A stretch of DNA of 9,398 nucleotides from Gammaproteobacteria bacterium (GCA_020444775.1 JAGRHX010000869.1:1-9398); one strand, 5' to 3'; numbered from the stretch's first letter, positions 1 to 6,835 are shown. Made by a program: numbers and translations. Notes: generated from the letters alone by a model not told the origin.

Positions 1-651
1 GGTGCCGTCGATAGGTCTTGGCTCGCGTACCCGATCGAGGGAGAACATGCGCAGGTCTTCGGCATCCTCGCACCAGCCGGCCAGATACCAGTTGCTCCGG
101 TAGTGCACCAGTCTTTGCGGATGCACCGTGCGTTCGCGCAGTTCGTTGCGGCTGCGTGAGCGGTACTGGAATTGCAGTCTGCTCGACGCGAGGACCGCCT
201 GAGCCACCGTGCCGAACGCATCGGGTTCCAGCGCGCGGTGTGCATGAGTGCGAACGTTTACGCGTTGCGCGACTGCGTCCGGCGCATAACCACTCTCACC
301 GAGTAGCTTGCGCAGCCGGCCTCGCAATGGCCGCAGCCGTGGTGTGAGCAATCCGGGCTGAACGCTTTCCAGCAGTTGCTCAGCGACCAACAGCGCGTGC
401 AGCTCGCTCGCGTTCAGCCACAGGCCGGGCAACTCGAACCGTTCGGCGCTGGGATCGTAATGATGCCCGTGGCTGCCATCGTCCAGGCGGACGTTGACGA
501 TCGGCGCGTCCAGAAAGGTGCGTAGATAGTCGAAGTCCCTGAAGATGGTCGCGCGGGCGCATTCGAGTTCCTCCATGAAACGTTGGATGGACAGCGGTCT
601 CGAGCTTTGCAGCAGTCGATGGATCTTGATGAGGCGTTCGAATCGGTTCAC
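1..651 (-). CDS. WYL-domain transcriptional regulator (YafY-like), C-terminus cut by window edge
   Basis: A DNA-binding regulator with an N-terminal helix-turn-helix and a C-terminal WYL ligand-sensing domain. 217 codons are present before the window edge. Residues about 3-45 form the winged-helix region, ending in a typical segment FRDFDYLR. The WYL signature itself is seen at residues 188-190 (NWYLAGW), followed by the conserved RMFSLDRV at 201-208. Family members are usually about 230-330 residues, so only the C-terminal tail is missing. The start is GTG at 651; an in-frame TAG lies 12 bases upstream, so no longer start is possible, and the Shine-Dalgarno is weak. It sits 110 bp downstream of the AcnX small-subunit gene on the same strand, so it may be co-transcribed. 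It is the only regulator in view and the natural candidate to bind the palindrome at 2466-2507. That link is inference. Confidence 0.9.
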   Translation of the reverse strand, partial: MNRFERLIKIHRLLQSSRPLSIQRFMEELECARATIFRDFDYLRTFLDAPIVNVRLDDGSHGHHYDPSAERFELPGLWLNASELHALLVAEQLLESVQPGLLTPRLRPLRGRLRKLLGESGYAPDAVAQRVNVRTHAHRALEPDAFGTVAQAVLASSRLQFQYRSRSRNELRERTVHPQRLVHYRSNWYLAGWCEDAEDLRMFSLDRVREPRPIDGT

Positions 652-761
652 CGCACGTCCCTATCTATCGCTGAACCCTGACGTTCGTTCGGACCGTGGG
701 GGCTCTGTCGTGCGGGGCAGGGCCGGCGCGGTCCGGTTCAAGCACGCTCCAGCTCAGCCCC

Positions 762-1187
762 TCACCCCGATCTCACCCGAACCACCCCCGCCGCCGGATC
801 CACCGTGACGCTGTCGCCGGTCTGCACCACGTCGGTCAGATCCACCTCGAAGCGGTCCATGAAGGTCAGACCGGCAAAGGCGGCGCCCTGCACCATGATC
901 GGATTGGCGCGGTTCAGCAGCAGCGCGGCCGGCGCCATGCCTCGTTGCAGCATCTCCCGCAGCATCCAGGAGGTGGCGACGCCGCCCTTGGCGTTGTTCA
1001 GGATCAGCACCCGGCCAACGTAGGACTGTCCGTGCAAGGCGTGCGCGGGGCGCGAGAACACACCCTTGATCCGGTCCAGATCGTAGCGTGCGCTGAAGTC
1101 GTCCTTGGCGACCAGCGCCAGCGCGGTGCAGGGCTCGCCGATGCCGATGTGGCCCTTGTAGATTCGCTCCCCGGCTTGCGTTGTCAT
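762..1187 (-). CDS. Aconitase X small subunit (swivel domain, DUF126), variant active-site loop
   Basis: The 141-residue mobile swivel domain of a two-subunit AcnX hydro-lyase, expected to close over the active site of the large subunit encoded just upstream. Recognisable family segments are GEP at 17-19, HGQSYVGRVLIL at 52-63, RGMAPAALLL at 82-91, NPIMVQGAA at 95-103 and a C-terminal TGDSVTVD at 123-130. The usual serine-rich loop after the GRVL strand (GRGS followed by further serines) is replaced by NNAKGGVATSW at 64-74. The usual GG-D-x-x-T-G region is replaced by FSARYDLDRIKGVF. Relatives make enzymes such as cis-3-hydroxy-L-proline dehydratase and archaeal phosphomevalonate dehydratase; the altered loop argues against simply copying those names. 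The ATG is separated from the large-subunit stop by a single base (TGA-G-ATG), so the subunits are very probably translationally coupled. Confidence 0.88.
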   Translation of the reverse strand: MTTQAGERIYKGHIGIGEPCTALALVAKDDFSARYDLDRIKGVFSRPAHALHGQSYVGRVLILNNAKGGVATSWMLREMLQRGMAPAALLLNRANPIMVQGAAFAGLTFMDRFEVDLTDVVQTGDSVTVDPAAGVVRVRSG

Positions 1188-1188
1188 C

Positions 1189-2436
1189 TCAGTATCGACC
1201 CCTTACCGCGGCCTCGACGCAGTCTTCCATGCTCGCAAGCACCGGCTCGTAGCCGTAGCCGGCGATGATGTTGACCAGCTTGGCGGAATTGGTGAGCAGA
1301 CGTTTCCAGCCGTTGGCGATGCCCATCTCGCGGGCGTGCATCTGATAGAAGCAGACACCGGACATCACCACCGCGCCGGCGCTCTCCATGACCTCGGTCA
1401 GACCCATGCGGTCGGCCGCCGACTTGTTCTCTGGCGAGGTCGCGACCAGTAGGGTGGTCTGCTCGTGCACCCGCTTGTCCAAAAGCAGGTCGGCGAGCTG
1501 TTGCATCTCCAGAATCGACAGCTGTGGCGCGGCGAACACCACCACGTCCACACCGTCCGGATGCCGGCCGAAGCCGGCATAGAAGCCGTCCAGCGCCGCC
1601 CGGTCGAAGACCCGCGGCGCTGGTGGCGGGCCGTCGAAGGTGCTCTGCAGATCCGGTGCCTCGGGGGTTACGCCGACCATGTGGAACATCGGCACCGAGC
1701 CGAAGCTCGCGAGCGCCGCGCCGAAATGCTTCAGCTCGTCCGAGGTCGGTGCGCGCTCGATACCGTCGATCACCGGCACGCTCCAATAGGAGCCGCTGTG
1801 CTTGCCGACCAGGCCGCCGAGCGCGCCCCAATCGCTCAGCGAATGGGGGCGGTCGCGTACCTCGAACAGGTGCGTGCCGCGTCGGCCTTCGTCCAGATGA
1901 CAGCCATAGCGGGGTACCCGGCCGGTCAGACCCGCGCAGACCGCGGCCGGACCGCCTTCGAAATTACTGCGCGCGCCCAGCACGCTGTTGCTGTAGATGG
2001 TAACGCCGGTGTCGCCCATCGCCAGGTGCTCGCCCATCACCGCGGGCGCGACCGTCTGATAGTTGATGCAGGTATCGGTCATGAGCACGCCCATGGCACG
2101 CAACGCATCGATGGTGCGTTGCTCCAGGCTTGCCCAGCTCTCCTCTTGCTTGAGGCGCTTGTAGGTGCAGAAATCGAGGCCCCGGGGATCGGTGATGGTC
2201 GGGATCCGCACCCGACACTGCTCGCGCGGGTGCGCGGCCAGCGACTCGAGGAACTCGACCCCGGATTCGCCCAGCGACTCGGTGTCACACATGATGTGCG
2301 CCTGGCTGACCTCGACGAAGTCCGGTGCGTCGAATACCTGGCCGACCGCCAGTTGTTGTTGCAGTGCAATGCGACGCGGCTCGCCCAGCTCGCCGGCCAG
2401 CATCGCGCGCTCTTCGTCGGTCAGATTCATGCTCAT
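1189..2436 (-). CDS. Aconitase X catalytic large subunit (DUF521/AcnX_Cat), substrate unknown
   Basis: Catalytic subunit of an AcnX-type iron-sulfur hydro-lyase, 415 residues from the ATG at 2436, close to the usual size of stand-alone large subunits. Family landmarks in order: LTDEERAMLAGE at 5-16, QAHIMCDTESLGESGVEFLE at 45-64, VRIPTITDPRGLDF at 76-89, DTCINYQTV at 121-129, YSNSVLGARSNFEGGP at 148-163, GCHLDEGRRGTH at 178-189, and a C-terminal GVCFYQMHAR then LTNSAK at 381-386. C123 and C362 fall where the family places cluster cysteines; I could not assign the third with confidence. Compared with the usual family pattern, the W-x-ESSA stretch is MGDTG here and the DTC before the second cysteine is GVC. 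It is divergently transcribed from the alcohol dehydrogenase gene. An open frame extends upstream to 2604 but would cover the palindromic promoter region, and homology starts near MNLTDEE, so 2436 (or the ATG at 2430) is preferred. No strong Shine-Dalgarno is seen. Confidence 0.88.
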   Translation of the reverse strand: MSMNLTDEERAMLAGELGEPRRIALQQQLAVGQVFDAPDFVEVSQAHIMCDTESLGESGVEFLESLAAHPREQCRVRIPTITDPRGLDFCTYKRLKQEESWASLEQRTIDALRAMGVLMTDTCINYQTVAPAVMGEHLAMGDTGVTIYSNSVLGARSNFEGGPAAVCAGLTGRVPRYGCHLDEGRRGTHLFEVRDRPHSLSDWGALGGLVGKHSGSYWSVPVIDGIERAPTSDELKHFGAALASFGSVPMFHMVGVTPEAPDLQSTFDGPPPAPRVFDRAALDGFYAGFGRHPDGVDVVVFAAPQLSILEMQQLADLLLDKRVHEQTTLLVATSPENKSAADRMGLTEVMESAGAVVMSGVCFYQMHAREMGIANGWKRLLTNSAKLVNIIAGYGYEPVLASMEDCVEAAVRGRY

Positions 2437-2465
2437 GGCTACGCGGCAAATGGGGGTGAATCCAG

Positions 2466-2507
2466 AGTGTACCCAATTGCCGGGCCCCGCCCGCAATTGG
2501 GTACACT
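2466..2507. promoter_or_regulatory. Perfect 15-bp inverted repeat, probable operator in divergent promoter region
   Basis: AGTGTACCCAATTGC (2466-2480) and GCAATTGGGTACACT (2493-2507) are exact reverse complements separated by 12 bases. The site lies between the divergent AcnX and alcohol dehydrogenase genes. It is symmetric enough to present TTGCCG-19 bp-TACACT on the plus strand and TTGCGG-19 bp-TACACT on the minus strand, weak sigma70-like elements in both directions, so it may overlap two promoters. A dimeric or tetrameric regulator site is the simplest reading. The spacing of the arms also allows an RNA hairpin, but no T-run follows and it sits upstream of both starts, so a terminator is less likely. 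Confidence 0.7.
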
Positions 2508-2559
2508 GTGCCCACCGAGGATGCTGTCCGGCAGGACCGGAACCCTGACTACAAGCTCC

Positions 2560-2581
2560 AGACCGAAGACCAAGACCGAAG
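2560..2581. repeat. Short 9-bp direct repeat in the leader of the dehydrogenase gene
   Basis: AGACCGAAG occurs at 2560-2568 and again at 2573-2581, just before the GAGGA ribosome-binding site (2583-2587) of the dehydrogenase. The two copies are 13 bases apart centre to centre. It could be a simple duplication or a minor protein site. No function is claimed. Confidence 0.35.
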
Positions 2582-2593
2582 TGAGGAACTCCC

Positions 2594-3691
2594 ATGAAGA
2601 CCAAGGCGGCCGTGCTCTACGAAGTCAACAAGCCCATGGTGATCGAGACCCTGGATCTGGACGAGCCGCAAGAAGGTGAGGTGCTGGTGCGCCTGGCCGC
2701 CGCCGGCGTCTGTCACTCCGACTATCACGTGATGATCGGTGACTGGACGGTGCCGTTGCCGGTGGTGCTCGGTCACGAAGGCGCAGGTTACGTGGAGCGG
2801 GTCGGGCCCGGGGTGCGGCACGTCAAGGCCGGCGATCGGGTGGTGCTCAACTTCCGTCCCAACTGTGGCTGGTGCAGTCATTGCGTGCGTGGCCAGCCGG
2901 TGCTGTGCAACGGCGCCGAGACACCGCGCTTCGAGATGTTCCAAGGCGGCGTGCGCCTGCATCGCAACGGTCAGGACATCAACCATTTCGCGCGCACCGC
3001 CTGCTTCTCCGAATACGCGGTGGTGCCGGAGTCCGGCGCGGTGCCGGTGCGCGAGGACATGCCCATGGACAAGGCGGCGCTGATCGGCTGCTCGGTGATG
3101 ACCGGCGTCGGCGCGGTGGTCAACACCGCCAAGGTGCCGGCCGGCTCGAGCGTGGTGGTGATCGGCTGTGGCGGGGTTGGTCTGAACTGCGTGCAGGGCG
3201 CGGCCCTGGCCGGTGCCGACAAGGTCATCGCGGTCGACATCAAGCAGAACAAGCTCGACTACGCGCGTGAGTTCGGTGCCACCCACGTGGTCAACTCGTC
3301 CAACCAGGATCCGATCGAGGCGATCATGGAGATCACCAAGGGCGGCGCCGACTATGCCTTCGAGGCGCTCGGCAACACCATCACCATCAAGCAGTGCTAC
3401 GACGCGATCCGCCCGGGCGGCACCGCGGTGGTGGTCGGTATGGCGCCGGAGACCGACGACGTCGCCATCAACGCGCTGTCATTGCCACGCAACGAGAAGA
3501 TCCTGATGGGCTCGTACTATGGCTCGGCCCGGCCGTGGATCGATCTCCCACGGCTGTGCGATCTGTACATGTCGGGCAAGCTCAAGGTCGACCAGCTGGT
3601 CAGCCGCAACTATCCGCTCGATCAGATCAACGAGGCCTATGACGCCCTGGCCGCCGGTGAGGTGGCGCGCAGTTTGATTGCGTTCAACTGA
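2594..3691 (+). CDS. Zinc-dependent alcohol dehydrogenase (MDR superfamily, class III-like)
   Basis: NAD(P)-dependent medium-chain dehydrogenase that interconverts an alcohol and an aldehyde or ketone in the cytoplasm; 365 residues, a normal length. Catalytic zinc ligands are C40 (GVCHSDYH), H61-E62 (GHEGAG) and C166 (GCSVMTG). The four structural-zinc cysteines are C91, C94, C97 and C105. The Rossmann fold shows GCGGVG at 191-196 and an acidic D215 after the second strand (AVDIKQNK), which favours NAD+ over NADP+. The N-terminal catalytic domain spans about 1-155 and the cofactor domain about 170-330. The ATG follows GAGGA with a 6-base gap. It is the first gene of a three-gene rightward run and lies 21 bases before the dioxygenase gene, suggesting it oxidises the hydroxyl made by that enzyme or its product. 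It resembles formaldehyde- and aryl-alcohol-type enzymes, but the substrate cannot be told from sequence. Confidence 0.93.
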   Translation: MKTKAAVLYEVNKPMVIETLDLDEPQEGEVLVRLAAAGVCHSDYHVMIGDWTVPLPVVLGHEGAGYVERVGPGVRHVKAGDRVVLNFRPNCGWCSHCVRGQPVLCNGAETPRFEMFQGGVRLHRNGQDINHFARTACFSEYAVVPESGAVPVREDMPMDKAALIGCSVMTGVGAVVNTAKVPAGSSVVVIGCGGVGLNCVQGAALAGADKVIAVDIKQNKLDYAREFGATHVVNSSNQDPIEAIMEITKGGADYAFEALGNTITIKQCYDAIRPGGTAVVVGMAPETDDVAINALSLPRNEKILMGSYYGSARPWIDLPRLCDLYMSGKLKVDQLVSRNYPLDQINEAYDALAAGEVARSLIAFN

Positions 3692-3712
3692 AGCGGCACA
3701 AGCGAGACAGTC

Positions 3713-4624
3713 GTGAGACCTGAACAGATTCTTGCCCATGCGCCGCTGGTGCTCGACCAGGCCGCGCGCGAACGTTACTTCGAGCAGGGTTACGTGCTCT
3801 GCCCGGGGTATCTGAGCGCGCGCTGGCTCGAGCGTCTGCGTGTCTTGACCGAAGCCCAGCTCGAGCTGAGCCGTACGGTGCAAAGCGCCAACGAGGCTTT
3901 CGACCTGGGGCCCGGCCATTGCGCCGAGCAGCCCAACGTGCGCCGCATCCGCGCCACCGTCGATCGGGATCCGGGCTACTGGGACTTCGCCACCGATCCC
4001 GAGATCACCGATCTGGTTGCCGACCTGGTCGGCCCGGACGTCAAGTTCCACAGCAGCAAGCTGAACTTCAAGCGTGCCCGTGATGGCGATCCGGTCAAGT
4101 GGCATCAGGACATCCAGGCCTGGCCGCATACCAACTTCAGCCCGCTGACCCTCGGCGTGTATCTGCACGACACCGGTCCCGACCAAGGGCCGTTGTCGGT
4201 GCTGCCCGGCAGTCATCTCGGGCCGATCTATGAGATGTACGACGGCGATCGCTGGACCGGGCACATGAAGGATACGGACCTGGCCCGGCTGGATCTGACC
4301 CAGGCGGTGGATCTGACCGGTCCGGCCGGCACCGTGTGCGCCATCGACTGTCGGGTGCTGCATGGTTCGGCGCCGAACCATTCGGACATCGATCGACCCA
4401 TGTTGTTGTACGTCTACTCATCGGCCGATGCCTTCACCTTCACACCGGCACCGACCCCGACCAGCCACACCGGCGAGATCGTACGTGGCAAGCCGGCCCG
4501 GCACGCCCATTTCGACGACGTGTCGTTTCGACTGCCACCGGACTGGTCGAAGGTCGGCTATCGGTCGATCTATGCCGCGCAGCATGGCGAGGCGCGGGCC
4601 ATGGCCGGTGACGCGGCGGACTGA
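3713..4624 (+). CDS. Phytanoyl-CoA dioxygenase (PhyH) family Fe(II)/2-oxoglutarate oxygenase
   Basis: Non-haem iron oxygenase predicted to hydroxylate a small molecule using O2 and 2-oxoglutarate; 303 residues, typical for bacterial PhyH and ectoine-hydroxylase-like proteins. The iron triad is seen as H131-x-D133 in KWHQDIQAWPH and H217 in VLHGSAPNHS. R228 (DRPMLLYVY) is the expected 2-oxoglutarate carboxylate contact. The N-terminal YFEQGYVLCPGYLS at 22-35 and the LSVLPGSHLG segment at 161-170 are further family hallmarks. The start is GTG at 3713, 21 bases after the dehydrogenase stop, with only a weak ribosome-binding site; the family's N-terminal segment (residues about 15-35) fits this start. 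The CoA-ligase homologue follows after 27 bases. The family accepts amino acids, acyl-CoAs and secondary metabolites, so no substrate is assigned. Confidence 0.92.
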   Translation: MRPEQILAHAPLVLDQAARERYFEQGYVLCPGYLSARWLERLRVLTEAQLELSRTVQSANEAFDLGPGHCAEQPNVRRIRATVDRDPGYWDFATDPEITDLVADLVGPDVKFHSSKLNFKRARDGDPVKWHQDIQAWPHTNFSPLTLGVYLHDTGPDQGPLSVLPGSHLGPIYEMYDGDRWTGHMKDTDLARLDLTQAVDLTGPAGTVCAIDCRVLHGSAPNHSDIDRPMLLYVYSSADAFTFTPAPTPTSHTGEIVRGKPARHAHFDDVSFRLPPDWSKVGYRSIYAAQHGEARAMAGDAAD

Positions 4625-4651
4625 CGTGCCACCAACCATCGAGAGGACGAG

Positions 4652-6148
4652 ATGAATCCGCAGGCGTTTACGGTCTACGACATGTTGGCCGGGCATGCCG
4701 CCAGTCGGGCGGCCGAGGTCGCTCTGGTGACCGAGACCGGCGAGGCGCGCAGCTTCGCGCAGATGCGCGATCGCGTCGACGCCCTGGCCGGCGGCCTGGT
4801 CGCGGCTGGCCTGCGCCAGGGTGACAGACTGCTGGTGCTGGCGCAGAACAGCGCGGCCTTCTTCGAGCTGTACTTCGCCTGCGCGCGTCAAGGGGTGGTG
4901 CTCTATCCGCTCAACTGGCGGCTGTCGGCCGACGAGGTCGCGCGCTCCCTGGAGCGGGCCGATGCGCGCGGCATCGTCATCGATTCCGACTATCTGCAGG
5001 TGTTGCCCGAAAGTCTGCCGGACTACGTGCTGAAGACCTGTTTCGATGCGGCCCCGGCAGGCTGGGTTGGTTTCGACACGCTGTATGACGCCGCGGCGGC
5101 GCGCGAGCCGGCGGTGCTCTCGGCGGACGATGATTTCGCCATCATCTCGACCGCCGCGGTCGACGTGATTCCGCGTGGCGCGATCCTCACCCACCACAAC
5201 GTGCTGTTCTCGAACCTGCAGACCATGACGGCGCTCGGCCTCGGGCCCGGCGATGGCAACCTGTTGGCATTGCCCTTGTTCCATATCGCTGCCCTGGGCG
5301 GCGCCCTGGCGGTGATGCATGCCGGTGGTCAGAACGTGGTCATGCGTAGCTTCGATGCGGCCCGTGCCGTCGAGCTGATCCAGTCGCACGCGCTGACCTT
5401 CATGAGCGACTTTCCGCCGGTCCTCAACAACGTGCTCGATGCGGCGCAGCCCGGACAGCTCGATTCGCTGCGTATCGTCAGCGGTCTGGACGCGCCGGCC
5501 ACCATCGAGCGTCTGCACAGCGAGACCAACGCGGACTTCTGGACCGGCTTCGGTCAGACCGAGACCACCGGTTGGGTCAGCATGCAGCGTTGCCGAGACC
5601 TCATGGGCGCGGCCGGTGTGCCGTGCAGCGTCTGCAGCGTGAAGCTGGTCGATGACTACGACCAGCCGGTGCCGACCGGCACGCCGGGTGAGATCCTGGT
5701 GCGTGGCCCTATCGTCTTCAAGGGCTACTTCGCCCAGCCCGATGTGACCGAGCACACCTTCAGGGGGGGCTGGCATCACACCGGCGACGTCGGACGTTTC
5801 GATGAGAACGGCGTGCTCTACTACGTCAAGCGCAAGCCGGAGAAGGAGCTCATCAAGCCAGGTGGTGAGAATGTCTATCCGGCCGAGGTCGAGACCGTGA
5901 TCATGGAGCTCGAGGCGGTCGGCGCGGTGTGCGTGTTCGGGGTCGCCGACCAGACCTGGGGCGAAGCCATCAAGGCGGTGGTGCAGAGCAGCGATCCGAC
6001 CTTGAAGGCTGAACAGGTGATCGAGCACGTCGCCAGCCGTATCGCCCGATTCAAGCGGCCAAAGCACGTGGTCTTCGTCGACTCGCTACCGACGGACGAC
6101 ACCGGCGCGGTGGATCGGGAGGCGGTCAAGTCGCGCTGGGGCGACTGA
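4652..6148 (+). CDS. AMP-dependent synthetase/ligase (acyl-CoA synthetase) homologue with altered P-loop and A10 motif
   Basis: An ANL-superfamily protein of 498 residues, full length for an acyl-CoA synthetase. The large N-terminal domain spans about 1-390 and the small C-terminal domain about 395-498. Intact motifs are A5 (TGFGQTETTG, 298-307), A7 (HHTGDVGRFDENG, 376-387 region, D379) and A8 (EKELIKPGGENVYPAEVE, 397-414). Two motifs are abnormal. The A3 P-loop, normally TSGTTGxPKG, reads STAAVDVIPRG at 166-176. The A10 segment, normally PxTxxGK, reads PTDDTGAVDR at 480-489, with A486 where the catalytic lysine should be. Canonical family chemistry is acyl-adenylate formation followed by CoA transfer; these changes put the adenylation step in doubt. 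I recall related proteins with a TAAV-type P-loop, so this may be a conserved subfamily rather than decay, as the frame is intact. GAGAGGA precedes the ATG. It is the last gene of the rightward run and is followed by a hairpin. Confidence 0.9.
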   Translation: MNPQAFTVYDMLAGHAASRAAEVALVTETGEARSFAQMRDRVDALAGGLVAAGLRQGDRLLVLAQNSAAFFELYFACARQGVVLYPLNWRLSADEVARSLERADARGIVIDSDYLQVLPESLPDYVLKTCFDAAPAGWVGFDTLYDAAAAREPAVLSADDDFAIISTAAVDVIPRGAILTHHNVLFSNLQTMTALGLGPGDGNLLALPLFHIAALGGALAVMHAGGQNVVMRSFDAARAVELIQSHALTFMSDFPPVLNNVLDAAQPGQLDSLRIVSGLDAPATIERLHSETNADFWTGFGQTETTGWVSMQRCRDLMGAAGVPCSVCSVKLVDDYDQPVPTGTPGEILVRGPIVFKGYFAQPDVTEHTFRGGWHHTGDVGRFDENGVLYYVKRKPEKELIKPGGENVYPAEVETVIMELEAVGAVCVFGVADQTWGEAIKAVVQSSDPTLKAEQVIEHVASRIARFKRPKHVVFVDSLPTDDTGAVDREAVKSRWGD

Positions 6149-6157
6149 GCATGTCTT

Positions 6158-6192
6158 GCCGTGGAGCGTGAGCCGCGCTCTCGCTCCACGGC
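6158..6192. terminator. GC-rich hairpin between convergent genes, likely bidirectional terminator
   Basis: GCCGTGGAGCG (6158-6168) pairs exactly with CGCTCCACGGC (6182-6192). After a single T-T mismatch the stem continues with GAG (6170-6172) and CTC (6178-6180), leaving a five-base loop. It begins 9 bases after the ligase stop and lies 29 bases beyond the glutathione-transferase stop on the other strand. No T-run follows on either side, so efficiency as an intrinsic terminator is uncertain, but position and stability fit a shared terminator. Confidence 0.65.
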
Positions 6193-6221
6193 CGGCAGCG
6201 TCGCTGCTTCGACCCCGCCGT

Positions 6222-6824
6222 TCAGAAGACAGGCTTGGTCTGGGCAAGCGACGGGCGTTCCATCATCCGGTCGTACCAGCCGTGCAGCGATTGCCGGCCG
6301 TCACGCCAGTCGTCGCCTGGATGACGCCAGTCGGCGTAGCCCAGCGCGCAGACCGCCGCGTAGCCACCCATGTGATCGATGTCATCGCCGGCGCCTATCA
6401 GCAACTGCAGCGCGTCGTAGCAGCGGTCTGCGCGCACGGTTTCGAGCTGGATCACGCCGAGCGACCGTTCGGATTCGTCACGACGATTCTCGCGCGCGCG
6501 GACGAACAGCGAATCCATCAGCGCCGACGCCACGCCCTCCAGCTCCAGTGCCGCAAGCCGTCTGGCGCCGTCCTTCGGGTACAGTCGACCCCCGCTCAGC
6601 TCGTCCAGATAGTGACAGATGAGCAACGACTCGCACAGACCGCCGCCCTCGTCCAGCACCAGCAACGGCACCTTGCCACTCGGGTTGTGGTCGAGCAGCT
6701 GCTGGATGTTCTCATCGCGTGGCTCTATGTCGATCTGCTGGATGCGATCGCTCAGTCCTGCCTCGATGATGGCGACGCGGGCGCGTCGTGCGTAGGGCGA
6801 GTTGCCGGTGTACAGGAGTTTCAT
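6222..6824 (-). CDS. Glutathione S-transferase family protein
   Basis: A 200-residue GST-fold protein, likely cytoplasmic and either conjugating glutathione to electrophiles or serving a related thiol role. The N-terminal thioredoxin-like domain starts MKLLYTGNSPYARRAR, placing S9 at the usual catalytic serine position. The cis-proline is P53 in GKVPLLVLDE, and the glutathione-binding acidic-serine pair is E65-S66 in LCESLLICHYLDE. A helical C-terminal domain spans about 88-200 and contains GYADWR. The ATG at 6824 is chosen because an excellent AGGAGG-type site lies 5 bases upstream (GGAGGT, 6835-6830) and the fold begins at once; the frame stays open further upstream but without homology. 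It lies 59 bases after the MFS exporter stop on the same strand. The pair could be a detoxification unit. The substrate is unknown. Confidence 0.9.
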   Translation of the reverse strand: MKLLYTGNSPYARRARVAIIEAGLSDRIQQIDIEPRDENIQQLLDHNPSGKVPLLVLDEGGGLCESLLICHYLDELSGGRLYPKDGARRLAALELEGVASALMDSLFVRARENRRDESERSLGVIQLETVRADRCYDALQLLIGAGDDIDHMGGYAAVCALGYADWRHPGDDWRDGRQSLHGWYDRMMERPSLAQTKPVF

Positions 6825-6829
6825 CGGGT

Positions 6830-6835
6830 ACCTCC
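6830..6835 (-). promoter_or_regulatory. Strong ribosome-binding site of the GST gene
   Basis: On the minus strand GGAGGT lies 5 bases before the ATG at 6824. It is the clearest Shine-Dalgarno in the window and fixes the GST start against the longer open frame that reaches 6977 inside the MFS gene. Confidence 0.75.

Noticed and set aside
690..735. CGGACCG / CGGTCCG inverted repeat between the AcnX small subunit and the WYL gene
   Set aside because: Only 7 bp with a 32-base loop; too weak to call a terminator or operator in GC-rich DNA.
762..2436. Naming the AcnX pair cis-3-hydroxy-L-proline dehydratase
   Set aside because: Active-site segments differ from the characterised type and no proline-pathway genes are nearby.
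2527..2541. TCCGG / CCGGA small hairpin in the dehydrogenase leader
   Set aside because: A five-base stem is expected by chance at this GC content and no riboswitch or attenuator pattern surrounds it.
1465..2679. Long plus-strand open frame opposite the AcnX large subunit
   Set aside because: It is antisense to a clear AcnX gene, has no recognisable domain, and a GC-rich genome yields such frames by codon bias.
2549..3286. Minus-strand open frame opposite the alcohol dehydrogenase that also spans its leader
   Set aside because: It has no homology and is antisense to a gene with all catalytic residues present.
4418..6067. Minus-strand open frame of about 550 codons opposite the ligase homologue
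   Set aside because: It is rich in His, Arg and Gly with no fold signature and mirrors the intact ligase gene; an antisense shadow.
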